A DNA stretch of 64,000 nucleotides from Mycolicibacterium lutetiense (lineage in GTDB: Bacteria > Actinomycetota > Actinomycetes > Mycobacteriales > Mycobacteriaceae). The position numbers were made by a program, and so were the translations under genes. The stretch lies in the NCBI RefSeq assembly GCF_017876775.1, contig NZ_JAGIOP010000003.1, positions 1 to 64,000 of the forward strand, in the 5' to 3' direction. Below, piece by piece: positions 46,498 to 54,500 of this stretch. Numbering within the stretch: position 1 is the stretch's first letter; every line of letters starts with the position of its first letter. Under the pieces are notes generated by a model, which saw only the letters and a program-made list of their open reading frames with translations, ran no database searches and was not told the DNA's origin.

Positions 46498-47063
46498 AAC
46501 CCGTCGGCGTGCAGGTGGGATCGCACCATGAGCACACACGCCTTGTATACGCCGAGGACCTGGGCATCGGCCAGCGTTTCGACTTGGGCTCACACACGGT
46601 GACCGAGGCCGAACTCGTCGACTTCGCCACCCACTGGGATCCCCAGTGGTTTCACATCGACCGGGCGGCGGCGCAGGACGGCCAGTTCGGTGGCCTGATC
46701 GCCAGTGGAATCCACACGTTGGCGATCCTGCAACACCACGACGCCGTCCATATCCGATACGGCCTGACCGAAGCCGCGCTCCCGCGCGCTCATCTCCCAC
46801 GGCTGTTCCAACCCCGGCGAGGTCTCGCGCGACCTCACGGCCCTACTCTCGGCCGTGCCCCCGCCGGATCCGACAAACACCACGACCACGCACGCCCGGC
46901 AGCGGCTATGAGTTCCCGGACGCGGAAGACCACACCCATCGACGGTGCCGCACTTGATTGGTCTCTTTCGGCCCCCCTCGAGCAGATGCGCTCGGGCCGA
47001 ACAGTCAAGGTGCTGAACAAGATACGCAGACACGCGCCGGAACTCGTCACCGTCAGCTACTGA
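46494..47063 (+). pseudogene. MaoC-like (R)-hydratase with damaged C-terminus
   Basis: Residues 1-85 are a normal MaoC-like hot-dog start (EDLGIGQRFDLGSHTVTEAEL, then FATHWDPQWFHIDRAAA with the catalytic D-x4-H pair, and FGGLIASGIHTLAI). After that the expected FTSPVRPGD-type strand and C-terminal domain are absent. Instead the frame turns Arg/Pro-rich, and ends in an unrelated basic segment (MRSGRTVKVLNKIRRHAPEL). This looks like a rearranged or frameshifted gene at the edge of the cargo. GTG start overlaps the SDR stop. Confidence 0.6.
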
Positions 47064-47068
47064 GAGAT

Positions 47069-47998
47069 TCAGCGGGAGCGCCGCCGCGCAGCGGGATCGG
47101 TCTCGGCCTGCCAGCGCCCCAGCGCCTCGGCGGAGACCTTCGCGTATTTGACCAGGCTGCGCACCGAGGTGTGTCCGCTCAACGCCATCAGCATCGGCGT
47201 GGAAGCGCCCTTCTCTGCGGCGTGGGTCAGTCGCGAGTGCCGCAGCTGGTGCAGCGTGAACGGTCCGCGTCGCATCCCTTCGGTGTGCTCCTCGAGGAGC
47301 GTCGCGGCGCGGCGGTAGGAAAGTCGGGCGCGGCCGGTCGAGTTGTCGGTGTCGGTCTTGGCGACCGACGGCTTGGCTTTGCGGTCGGTCAGGAACAGCG
47401 GCCCGGACTTCCGTCCGGCGATCAGCCGGGGCAGCGGCCGTGCGGTGCCGGTCTGCCAATAGATCACCTCGCGGGCGCCGCCCTTGCGGGTGACCGTGGC
47501 GCATCGGTTCACGGTGTCCAGGTCCTCGATGTCGAGATTCAGGATCTCCTCCGCCCGCGCGGCGGACTCATACAGCATCGACCAGAACACCCGCTCGCGC
47601 AGGGCCGCGTCCATGCCCAGCAGCTCCGCAACCTCGGCGGCGGTCATCGCCTTGCTGTTGTCCGGCGCACTCGGCCGCGCCCGCAGGCGCGACACCGGAT
47701 CGCCGGTCAGCCACTGTTGATCGCGTCAGTAGGCGCACGCCGCCGACACCGCGGTCAGCCGGAGGTTGTAGGTCTTGGGGGCCTTGTCGCCCCACACGTA
47801 GTCGAACCACCCCGACACCCGATCCGGGTTCAACAACCCGACATCGCCGTCCGCGCCGAAGTCGCGCACCATCCGATCCAACGCCGAGGCGTAGGCGCGG
47901 CGGGTGTTCACCGCCGCGATCGTGCCCAGAAAGGTCCGCGTCGCGTCCGCCAGCCGGATCCCGGCGGCCCGCGCCGGTAGCGAGCTCACCGATCCCAC
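47069..47998 (-). pseudogene. tnpI: Tyrosine recombinase (TnpI-like) with in-frame TGA
   Basis: About 309 codons in one frame, interrupted only by TGA at 47726-47728. The N-terminal 90 residues are a core-binding (SAM-like) domain (NTRRAYASALDRMVRDFG). The catalytic part has Arg (ESAARAEEILNLD), Lys (VTRKGGAREV), HQLRHSRLTHA, the GH in ALSGHTS and the Tyr in SLVKYAKVS. The codon before the stop is TAC and after it CGC, so TGG to TGA is the simplest change. It can be a dead gene or survive by readthrough or by restart at 47695. In Tn4430-type elements such a recombinase resolves transposition cointegrates. Confidence 0.8.
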
Positions 47999-48017
47999 CC
48001 CGACCGCCCTTCAGCAC

Positions 48018-48115
48018 TACGGCAGATAGTTTCCGGAGTCGCCCATCTCCGGAACGACCATCGCGGCAGGACGACTCACGAGTTACGGCAGATAGTACGC
48101 TACTATCTGCCGTAA
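48018..48115. promoter_or_regulatory. Candidate internal recombination (resolution) site
   Basis: TTACGGCAGATAGTA (48083-48097) is inverted exactly as 48101-48115 around CGC. A third, direct copy TACGGCAGATAGT lies at 48018-48030, next to a TTCCGGA/TCCGGAA dyad (48031-48054). Two inverted core sites plus direct accessory copies beside the recombinase gene is the plan of the Tn4430 TnpI site. Confidence 0.7.
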
Positions 48116-48117
48116 AT

Positions 48118-48156
48118 CCTTAGCGCCGGATTTCGAGAATCTGCTCCCCGACCCCC
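48118..48156 (-). repeat. Tn3 terminal inverted repeat, right
   Basis: Complements the left repeat at 37 of 39 positions, ending in GACCCCC. Followed directly by the target duplication GGAAC. Confidence 0.93.
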
Positions 48157-48161
48157 GGAAC
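48157..48161. repeat. Right copy of 5-bp target duplication GGAAC
   Basis: Identical to 36040-36044 and immediately outside the right inverted repeat. Confidence 0.9.
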
Positions 48162-48325
48162 GCAGCGGTGGCGCGGTCGCTGCGGGGCCGCAACCACTAG
48201 GTAGCGACGGCGTGGCGGGCACCGCCGATGGGCCAGGCCCGCAGGTGCGTCCAGCCGAGGTCGGCTCGGGCGCACTAGGTTTGCCGCAATCGGGGCCAGC
48301 GGCAGTCCTGTCTGATGGGCAGTGA
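48162..48325 (+). pseudogene. 3' half of the gene split by the transposon
   Basis: Excising the transposon and one GGAAC copy joins C at 36044 to 48162, giving codon CGC and then 53 open codons (RSGGAVAAGPQPLGSDGVAG onward) to TGA 48323-48325. The Gly/Pro/Ala-rich tail is plausible for a C-terminal linker. The stop overlaps the HNH gene start by 11 bases, the coupling expected of a former operon. Confidence 0.75.
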
Positions 48326-48872
48326 GACGGTGGCCGGCATCGCTGACGGTGGCTTCCCGTGGCAGACACTGGGTCGGTCGCTGTGGGTGGACGTGAGCGT
48401 GCATCCGGCCGAGTGCGCACGCTTCCGCAGTTACGTTGTCTGCGGACCTGAGGAGCGCGACTGCGCGATCTGGACGGGCGGTATCGGTGCCGACGGGTAT
48501 GGACGGTTCTTCGTGACCCGCGAAGGACACGGCTTCTGTGTGCGGCCGAACCGTTACGCCTTGGCTCTGGCGGCGGGTACCCCGCTGGCTGCCGATGTGC
48601 TCGCCTTGCACGAATGCGATAACCCAATCTGCGTCAAGGTGTGTGCGCCGGGGGCCGAGGTTCAGCATGTCGTTGCGGGCACGCAGCAAGACAACATGTT
48701 GCGGATGGGCCGGGCGCGCCGTGGAGGTGGCCGGCCGGCGATCGCACGCCGCGACTGCGGCCGCCAAGCGCGCCGCGCCCGGTCGGTGGCGCTTCGCGAA
48801 GCGGTGCGCCACGGATGGGATAGCGCGGCGGTGGAAACGGCGCTGCTGGGCAGTCAGCCACGACTGTTCTAG
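48315..48872 (+). CDS. HNH-like endonuclease (His-Cys zinc motif)
   Basis: 185 residues. GADGYGRF, RYALALAAGTPLAADVLALHECDNPICV and VVAGTQQDNMLRMGRARRGGGR follow the HNH_3 plan (H-x-CDNP-C, then GT-x-DN-x2-M-x2-GR). The segment between CDNPIC and VAGT departs from the usual NPxHL. C-terminus is a basic helical tail with an HTH-like pattern. Common on phages and plasmids; could nick or cut DNA as a homing or mobility function. Its promoter may have been separated by the transposon inserted just upstream. Confidence 0.75.
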   Translation: MGSETVAGIADGGFPWQTLGRSLWVDVSVHPAECARFRSYVVCGPEERDCAIWTGGIGADGYGRFFVTREGHGFCVRPNRYALALAAGTPLAADVLALHECDNPICVKVCAPGAEVQHVVAGTQQDNMLRMGRARRGGGRPAIARRDCGRQARRARSVALREAVRHGWDSAAVETALLGSQPRLF

Positions 48873-48905
48873 AAGACCAGATAATCGATCACGGAAGGTC
48901 CAACG

Positions 48906-49271
48906 ATGACGGAATACAACAGGCCCTACGTCCTTCAACTGGCGGTCGCCTTGATGACGCCTGGCCTTGATGACACCCACTACTCGAGTGTGCGTTCCGC
49001 CGCCGAAAGCAACGGAGTCTCAGCTGAGGAGCTCGATCGCGCGGCGTTCGTCGTTGACGGGGTCCAGAGGGGTGGGGTCGACCTCGACGAGTGGATCCGA
49101 CAGGAGTTCATCGTTGACGGGTGGCTGCACGGCTACGTGCCGTTGGAACTGGATCCTTCAGACCCGAAGTGGGCCACGTGGAAGCTGGCCCAGTTCAATG
49201 ACGAGCACTACAACGTCCAGACAGTTTTCAACCAACAGCCGGGCCGCTCCGATGAGCAGGACATTCGGTGA
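48906..49271 (+). CDS. Hypothetical acidic protein
   Basis: 121 residues, acidic and helical, with a Trp/Asp-rich centre (DLDEWIRQEFIVDGWLHGYVPLELD). Preceded by GGAAGG 7 bases before ATG. Overlaps the next gene by four bases. No family recognised. Confidence 0.6.
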   Translation: MTEYNRPYVLQLAVALMTPGLDDTHYSSVRSAAESNGVSAEELDRAAFVVDGVQRGGVDLDEWIRQEFIVDGWLHGYVPLELDPSDPKWATWKLAQFNDEHYNVQTVFNQQPGRSDEQDIR

Positions 49272-49879
49272 CCAGTCCCGGAGATGGCCTACCCGAAAGA
49301 CTGCGCCGATCTGCTGCTGGCGTGCGCGGTCGCTTCACCCGGCTGCGGGTCAGTATCGGACGCACCAGCTCTACACGGGCGACGGCACTGGACCTCTACC
49401 AGCGGATCCCGAAAGCCTCGCTCAGTGTTGAGTGCTTCCACCGACCACCATGTCTCGCCGACGGTATTGCGTTCGCGCCGTGCGGACCTGGCGGGCGCCG
49501 GCCAGAACGCATCGAGCAGGTCTTGAGCGAGCTGGGCGCGTACTGGAGACAACAACCTCATTTGAGGTTGGGCCAGATCGTGGACAGCTTCGCCAAGGCC
49601 CTGGCGGTGAAACTCGATCTCACGGGGAACCTGGACGCGGCAGCTCGTGAACTTGAAGACGACGCGCTACTCGGCATGCTCAGCACCGGGCACAGGCATC
49701 CGCATGTTGCCGCCTGCGAGTACCTGGATTTTGTCGAGAGGGTCGAGGATCAGCTGGGCGGCGGTGAAGCGGCTGGGCCGGAAATGACCGAGCCACAAAA
49801 TGTTCAACGGAGGTCAGCGGGCGGCGGCGCTGGCGCCGACCAAGGCCGCCCACCACGTGGCAACGGCAACTTGTTCTGA
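49268..49879 (+). CDS. Hypothetical protein
   Basis: 203 residues; GTG start overlaps the previous stop. Arg-rich N-terminus with several Cys (SVECFHRPPCL and FAPCGPGG), then a helical middle (GQIVDSFAKALAVKLDLTGNLDAAARELEDDALLG), then a low-complexity Gly-rich tail. Its last 66 bases overlap the convergent gene 49814-50452, so the tail may not be accurate. Function unknown. Confidence 0.5.
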   Translation: MTSPGDGLPERLRRSAAGVRGRFTRLRVSIGRTSSTRATALDLYQRIPKASLSVECFHRPPCLADGIAFAPCGPGGRRPERIEQVLSELGAYWRQQPHLRLGQIVDSFAKALAVKLDLTGNLDAAARELEDDALLGMLSTGHRHPHVAACEYLDFVERVEDQLGGGEAAGPEMTEPQNVQRRSAGGGAGADQGRPPRGNGNLF

Positions 49880-50452
49880 AGTAGCGGCCGTATCCAGCTG
49901 GCGCTGCACCGCGGCGGCCAAGGCTGCTGCCGAGGCAGGACGGTACCCGCGCGAAACGAACATCTCGCGCAGATCGCCGAGCACACTTGCAGGAAGCACC
50001 GACGCCTCGGGTAGCTCTGCGAGGAAGGCGACCTCGCACCACAGTGCTCGCGCCATCAGCGGTGATTGGACTACCGCGTCAGCGGCATCCAGAGCAGGGT
50101 GGCTGCACCGTTTTTCGCCACTAGCTGCCGCTGTGGCGTGGTGGTGATCTGAAATCCAGTGCAGCGTGGCGGCGGCCGCGTAGTAGGCCGTGACAGCGGT
50201 GCCGGACGCTGTCACAACGACAGGTTCGATGAACGCGGTGGCGGCGATGTTCGGCCGGCCGCGCATGCCATCGAGGCTGATGAGTTCGAAGCAGGCGCGT
50301 TGGATAGGTGCCGCTGGCTTGGGAGAAGCGAGGGGACGCAGATAGGTGTCGCTGCGTTTGGCATGGCTCAGCAGCGCGCGACTCGCATCGTCGTAGTCGT
50401 GATGCGTCGTTGTGGTGGCGCCGGTTTGAGCGGCGATCGTGAGCTGGTGCAT
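49814..50452 (-). CDS. Hypothetical protein with MHxLTI N-terminus
   Basis: 212 residues from ATG 50452; a longer frame exists upstream but has Ser/Thr-rich biased composition. The start MHQLTIAAQTGATTTTHHDY resembles the next gene's MHRLTIERTDRRTTISEHPD, so the two N-terminal domains are probably paralogous. The C-terminal half has an Ala-rich helical part and ends WWAALVGASAAAR. Part of a minus-strand run of accessory genes. Confidence 0.6.
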   Translation of the reverse strand: MHQLTIAAQTGATTTTHHDYDDASRALLSHAKRSDTYLRPLASPKPAAPIQRACFELISLDGMRGRPNIAATAFIEPVVVTASGTAVTAYYAAAATLHWISDHHHATAAASGEKRCSHPALDAADAVVQSPLMARALWCEVAFLAELPEASVLPASVLGDLREMFVSRGYRPASAAALAAAVQRQLDTAATSEQVAVATWWAALVGASAAAR

Positions 50453-50483
50453 GGCGAATCCGTCCCGGCCGGTAGTGGCGTGG

Positions 50484-50864
50484 TCAGCTGGCGCGGTGGA
50501 AGTGCCGTGAAGCTCCAGTGAGTTTGTCCCATTGCCGTTGCACGGCAGCTCGCTCGTAGCTGTCGACGACGGCGATGCCGGTGTCGACCGCGAGCGCACT
50601 ATCGCGAACGACTTTGAGTGCAGCAGAGTCATCCTCGTGAGATGCGGCAGCGCCGAAATGTTCGATCGTTGCGGTCGCGTGAACGCGGCTGTCGTCGAGG
50701 GTGACCAGCTGCCAGCTACTGAAATCTGAGTGCATCTGGATCGTGTCGGTTTGGCAGTTCGCGTGCTCGACGTAGCGCTCAAGAGTGCACTTGGCATCGG
50801 CACCGTCGGGATGCTCGCTGATAGTAGTTCTGCGGTCGGTGCGCTCAATGGTCAGGCGGTGCAT
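50484..50864 (-). CDS. Hypothetical protein, paralogue of the 49814 gene's N-terminus
   Basis: 126 residues; ATG 50864 with GAAGGAG 8 bases upstream. MHRLTI start, a central beta-rich region (MHSDFSSWQLVTLDDSRVHATATI) and a helical C-terminus. Ends 31 bases before the next gene in the same direction, hence an operon. Function unknown. Confidence 0.65.
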   Translation of the reverse strand: MHRLTIERTDRRTTISEHPDGADAKCTLERYVEHANCQTDTIQMHSDFSSWQLVTLDDSRVHATATIEHFGAAASHEDDSAALKVVRDSALAVDTGIAVVDSYERAAVQRQWDKLTGASRHFHRAS

Positions 50865-50905
50865 CGTCGTAACTCCTTCGGTGTCGTCGAGCGGTGGACA
50901 ACAGT

Positions 50906-51331
50906 TCACCCCAGGCAGGTGAGCGGGTGGCGTGGGTGACTGTGGGTGGCATGCGATGAGTTGGCACCGTGCTCGGCGCCGCGTGTGTTGATGCGTTCGA
51001 CAGCTCGCATCGTGTCGTCGTGAGCTTCGTAGTGGGCCTCGCTGATGAGGGAATCCAGGAGTTCCTGGGCCTCGTAGGCGTCGACGTCTTCGTCGGTCCA
51101 GGATTCGGGGTACCGACCGATGTAGCCGGATGGCTCTTCGGAGTTCACGCAGCGCGCATTGGAGTTGGCGCTGGCGGGACAGGAGTAGTCGCCGCAGGCG
51201 CAGAACGGTCCGGCGTAAGTGTTCGTGGCGGCCGCGTAGTCGACGAACATCTCCGTGTCCGGTAGCGCCTCGTTGTGAGGCTGGATCGGGCGAGGAGCCG
51301 ACGACCAAGGGTCGGTGGTGCCGGTAGTCAC
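50906..51331 (-). CDS. Hypothetical Cys- and acid-rich protein
   Basis: 141 residues. FCACGDYSCPASANSNARCVN has four Cys in a zinc-binding-like arrangement. Helical acidic middle (DEDVDAYEAQELLDSLISEAH) and His-rich end. GTG 51331 overlaps the NrdH stop (GTGA), so it is translationally coupled. Not recognised. Confidence 0.6.
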   Translation of the reverse strand: MTTGTTDPWSSAPRPIQPHNEALPDTEMFVDYAAATNTYAGPFCACGDYSCPASANSNARCVNSEEPSGYIGRYPESWTDEDVDAYEAQELLDSLISEAHYEAHDDTMRAVERINTRGAEHGANSSHATHSHPRHPLTCLG

Positions 51332-51591
51332 GCGGACACCGCTGTGGCGTCAGCTGCCAATACCGCAGGATTGACGAGGGCCTTGATCCGGTCGGGGCGG
51401 AAGCCTGACCAGTGCTCGTTGCCGGCCACCACGACGGGCGCCTGCAGGTAGCCCAGGCTCATCACGTAGTCGCGGGCGTCACCATCTGCGGTGATGTCGA
51501 CCTTCTCGAATTCGATGCCCTGCTTCTCCAGCGCCTTGTAGGTGGCGTTGCACTGCACGCATGCGGGCTTGGTGTAGACGGTGATGGTCAT
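51328..51591 (-). CDS. nrdH: NrdH-like glutaredoxin
   Basis: 87 residues. Redox motif CVQC at residues 11-14 in VYTKPACVQCNATYKAL, cis-Pro in YLQAPVVV, and a C-terminal GFRPDRIKAL, which is the NrdH signature WSGFRPD. It would pass electrons to ribonucleotide reductase; phages and plasmids often carry one without the reductase itself. CGAGGAG sits before ATG 51591. A longer frame exists upstream but is AT-rich and unlikely. Confidence 0.88.
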   Translation of the reverse strand: MTITVYTKPACVQCNATYKALEKQGIEFEKVDITADGDARDYVMSLGYLQAPVVVAGNEHWSGFRPDRIKALVNPAVLAADATAVSA

Positions 51592-51682
51592 TTCTAACTC
51601 CTCGTCAAGTGAATAGAGAAAGCATTCTCTGTATTCCTCTATATTAATATGCGCAAGGCATTTATGCAATAGCTTCAGCAAA

Positions 51683-51937
51683 TTAGTATCGGTCACTTAG
51701 GGCAATTCTACTAAACGGCCACTGGGTCCATTCACCACCTTTCGCAACGATCATCGCGGAAGGTAAGTAGCTCCTCCTCCTCCATGCAATTACCCTGCCC
51801 CGCAACTGCTCAGTATCACATTCGATGCGAACGGGCTGCGGTGTTGATCCCCCGTAGACGGTCTCGCTACTGGTCCTCAAGATTCGAGCTCCACCGTCCG
51901 CAGACTCTGGGATAGTTGCTATGTAGCAATCTTCCAT
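51683..51937 (-). CDS. Small hypothetical protein in AT-rich region
   Basis: 84 residues, lower GC than the neighbours, with plausible composition (IPESADGGARILRTSSETVY). No good binding site. It lies upstream of nrdH with a gap of about 90 bases of AT-rich DNA that could instead be a promoter. Confidence 0.35.
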   Translation of the reverse strand: MEDCYIATIPESADGGARILRTSSETVYGGSTPQPVRIECDTEQLRGRVIAWRRRSYLPSAMIVAKGGEWTQWPFSRIALSDRY

Positions 51938-52042
51938 TTAAAGCCATCCGTGGAACCACGCCGGATCACTCAAGGGTTAGTTTCCGAATGCAAGACGCCA
52001 TTACGGATGGTCGGCGCCCGAAATGGAGGTAACGCGAGGTGG

Positions 52043-52519
52043 TCAGTTCCAGTGGTCGATGCCGACGCTGATCCGGTGTCGGCCGTCTGCGTCGGTGTGG
52101 TGCTGTTCGTGGCGGGGCAGGGAGCGAAGTGCGGTGGCGACGAGGTCTGGCAGTTGGCCGGCGGTGGCGGTTTCGTGGGTGACGCTGGCGAGCCACACGA
52201 AGGGATCGGCGGACGCGGTGCGGGTGTCGGTCGGATAGATCGCGACGTGCCACCCAACGTGGACGTCGTGGGCTTCGAGGGCGAGTCGTTGGGCCAGGGG
52301 AGTGATGTTGGCGGCGTAGTCGCTGATCCAGAGCCAGTCGCCGGTTTCCAGCCGGGATTGGAAGTGCATGTAGCGGCCGCCGGCGGCGACCGACTCCAGT
52401 GCGATGCCGAAGCGGTGGTAGATCTCGTCGAGGATCCCGTCGTAACCGCGGCTGTCGGTGGGCGCGGCGTCCTTTCCGGTGCGGGATCGGCGGCGCGTTG
52501 GCCGCGCGAGGCTCAGCAT
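52043..52519 (-). CDS. Hypothetical protein
   Basis: 158 residues with an Arg-rich N-terminus, then an alpha/beta pattern (YDGILDEIYHRFGIALESV, GDWLWISDYAANITPLAQ). Overlaps the preceding small gene by seven bases. Probably an operon with it and the methyltransferase. Function unknown. Confidence 0.6.
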   Translation of the reverse strand: MLSLARPTRRRSRTGKDAAPTDSRGYDGILDEIYHRFGIALESVAAGGRYMHFQSRLETGDWLWISDYAANITPLAQRLALEAHDVHVGWHVAIYPTDTRTASADPFVWLASVTHETATAGQLPDLVATALRSLPRHEQHHTDADGRHRISVGIDHWN

Positions 52520-52746
52520 GGTGGCCGGCCAGTGATTTGGCAGCGGGTGGCGTGGTCGGGCACCAGGTGGCCGACGATGTCGTCGGCGATGTCGACGAGC
52601 TCGGTGAGCAAGTCGCGGACTTTCTCGTCCTGGGCAGCGTTGAGGTGGTCCCGGCTGCGCAGGTCGCAGAGCTCATCGCGCAGCGGGAACCAGTCGCCGA
52701 GCAGGTCGATGACGGGTCGAGTGATCTGGTGATCGGTGGCGGTCAT
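52513..52746 (-). CDS. Small acidic helical hypothetical protein
   Basis: 77 residues, mostly helical, many Asp (LLTELVDIADDIVGHLVPDH), ending with CQITGRPPC. AGAAAGG lies before the ATG at 52746. Lies between the methyltransferase and 52043 gene. Confidence 0.6.
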   Translation of the reverse strand: MTATDHQITRPVIDLLGDWFPLRDELCDLRSRDHLNAAQDEKVRDLLTELVDIADDIVGHLVPDHATRCQITGRPPC

Positions 52747-52840
52747 GAGGGCCTTTCTGTGCAGTCGGGCAGAGGGGTGGGTTGGTGGTGGGCGTTCGCC
52801 GGAGGTGGGGGACGGGTGGTCTCCCCACCTCCGGGAAAGA

Positions 52841-54454
52841 TCAGGCCAGTAGGCGTATGGCGTGCCCGCCGAGCCATTGAGAGACGTTGCTGCTGACGGC
52901 GTTGCCGAAGCCCATGGTTTGCTCGGACTTGTTTCCCATTGCCCGGTAGGTGTCTGGGAAGCGTTGGGCGCGAGCGTGTTCGCGGGGGGTGAGCATGCGG
53001 AAGCGGCAGTCCGCCACGTCGATGGTTGCTCCTGAGACCAGTCCGGCCGAGTCGCGGGTGGCCACGGTGTGCAGGGGTTCGCGGGTGGTCTTGGCGTCGC
53101 CTTTTCGGAACGGAACGACCAGGCTGATCGGCGGCTGCTGCGGGCAGGTGGCGTTGGGTGGGACGGTCAGGGCCTGGTGACCCCCACCTCCAGAGCCTGT
53201 GGTGACCGTGGCCAGCGGGTCGGCAATACTGGTCACGTCGGCGTGGTTGCGGAGCACCGTGATCCACGGCTCCGGGGTGAACAGGCCCTCGGTGTCGCGA
53301 GTGGTACGGGCCCGCATCGGGACATCGGTGGTGATGGCGGTGTCGTTCCAGGTTCCGCCAGCGGGCACCAGCATCGGGGGAATGGCCATCCCGTCGCCGA
53401 TCTTGGTCGAGCGGGTCGGCATGGGGGCGGCAGATACCGGGTAGGACCGCGAGTCCCCGTCCGCACCATGGTTGGTGGCGACGATGGTCGGTTCGGCGAA
53501 CATGTCGATTCCGGCCCGGATGCGTCGCATCGTGGAGGCGGCCAGCGCTTTGCGGCGAGCACCGATCCGCTCGCCCAGGTTGCTCCAGTCGATGGCGGCG
53601 GCCGCAGGGAGTACGAACGGTTCGACGATGCTGTGGCGGCAGGCGGCGTTTGGGCAGCGGTACACGTACTGCTGGCGGTACTTGCCGATGCGGCGGCGGT
53701 CGGGGCGTTTCCACGATTGGACGGCGGGGTTGACGGCCTCGCACAGGGGGCACCAGGCCAGCGGTCGGGGCCGAATCTCGTCCATCGGCACGCCTTTACG
53801 GGCGAACAGAAAGTACATGCGGTCACGCCATTGCGGGGCGAACGGGTTGGTGTCGTCACCGATGTGGGCTGAGGAGACGGAGACGAACTGGTGGCTGTAG
53901 CCGAGGGTGTCCATGGCGGTGAGCCAGACGTCGAACAGTTCCCAGCGGGCTGCCTCGACCACGTTCTCGACGAATACCATGTCGTAGCGGTGCACTTCGG
54001 TGGCCCGCACGACATCCCAGAAGGTGGCGCGGGTGCGGTCGCGGCCGGCAGAGGGGACGTGGCCCTCGTCTTCGAGAAGCGACAGCTGGGTGCGGGGCGC
54101 GGCGGTGCCGCCGGCGGGTGAGAGTTCGGTGCAGATGGGTGATGCCCACAAGATGTCGGTTTTGGGCATGCGGCGCATGTCGTAGTTGGAGACGTCGGCG
54201 ATGACGTGGTCGGCGTTGGGGAAATTCAGGGCGTGGGTGGCGATCGCCAGGTCCCAGTGGTTGGCGCCCATGGCCAGCTGCAAGCCCGCGTTCTCCAGGC
54301 CGATGCTGGATCCGCCGAAGCCGCAGAAGATGTCGGTGTAGGTGAGCCCGGTCGGCTGGCCGCTGGGTCGCCAGTCGGAGTGTTCTGATTCCAGGGCGGT
54401 GCGGATGTCGGCGAACTGTTCTGTTGTGAGAGCGGGAGCGGCCACGATGTTCAT
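52841..54454 (-). CDS. C5-cytosine DNA methyltransferase
   Basis: 537 residues. Motif I TDIFCGFGGSSIGLENAG, motif IV ILWASPICTELSPAGG with Cys nucleophile (variant of the usual PPCQ), motif VI MVFVENVVEA, motif VIII QWRDRMYFLFARKG, motif X MGFGNAVSSNV. Target region has two CxxC pairs (CPLC and CPNAAC), suggesting a zinc knuckle. No partner nuclease is adjacent, so it is likely an orphan methylase protecting the plasmid from host restriction. The conserved palindrome lies at 54501-54542, upstream of its start. Confidence 0.9.
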   Translation of the reverse strand: MNIVAAPALTTEQFADIRTALESEHSDWRPSGQPTGLTYTDIFCGFGGSSIGLENAGLQLAMGANHWDLAIATHALNFPNADHVIADVSNYDMRRMPKTDILWASPICTELSPAGGTAAPRTQLSLLEDEGHVPSAGRDRTRATFWDVVRATEVHRYDMVFVENVVEAARWELFDVWLTAMDTLGYSHQFVSVSSAHIGDDTNPFAPQWRDRMYFLFARKGVPMDEIRPRPLAWCPLCEAVNPAVQSWKRPDRRRIGKYRQQYVYRCPNAACRHSIVEPFVLPAAAAIDWSNLGERIGARRKALAASTMRRIRAGIDMFAEPTIVATNHGADGDSRSYPVSAAPMPTRSTKIGDGMAIPPMLVPAGGTWNDTAITTDVPMRARTTRDTEGLFTPEPWITVLRNHADVTSIADPLATVTTGSGGGGHQALTVPPNATCPQQPPISLVVPFRKGDAKTTREPLHTVATRDSAGLVSGATIDVADCRFRMLTPREHARAQRFPDTYRAMGNKSEQTMGFGNAVSSNVSQWLGGHAIRLLA

Positions 54455-54500
54455 GCGATTACCTCACGGGGGAGTGGTGCGAAGGTGGGGGCGTTTCTGG

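Larger units (their letters stand above)
36045..48156 (+). mobile_element. Complete Tn3-family transposon with acyl-CoA catabolic cargo
   Basis: 12,112 bp, bounded by 39-bp inverted repeats (36045-36083 and 48118-48156) that begin GGGGGTCGGGGAGCAGATT and differ at two positions, and by an exact 5-bp direct repeat. Contents in order: tnpA, tetR (minus), seven acyl-CoA metabolism genes (plus), then a tyrosine recombinase (minus) with a recombination site against the right end. Gene density and GC differ little from the plasmid, which suggests origin in a related GC-rich actinobacterium. The recombinase has an in-frame stop and the last cargo gene looks damaged. Confidence 0.95.
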
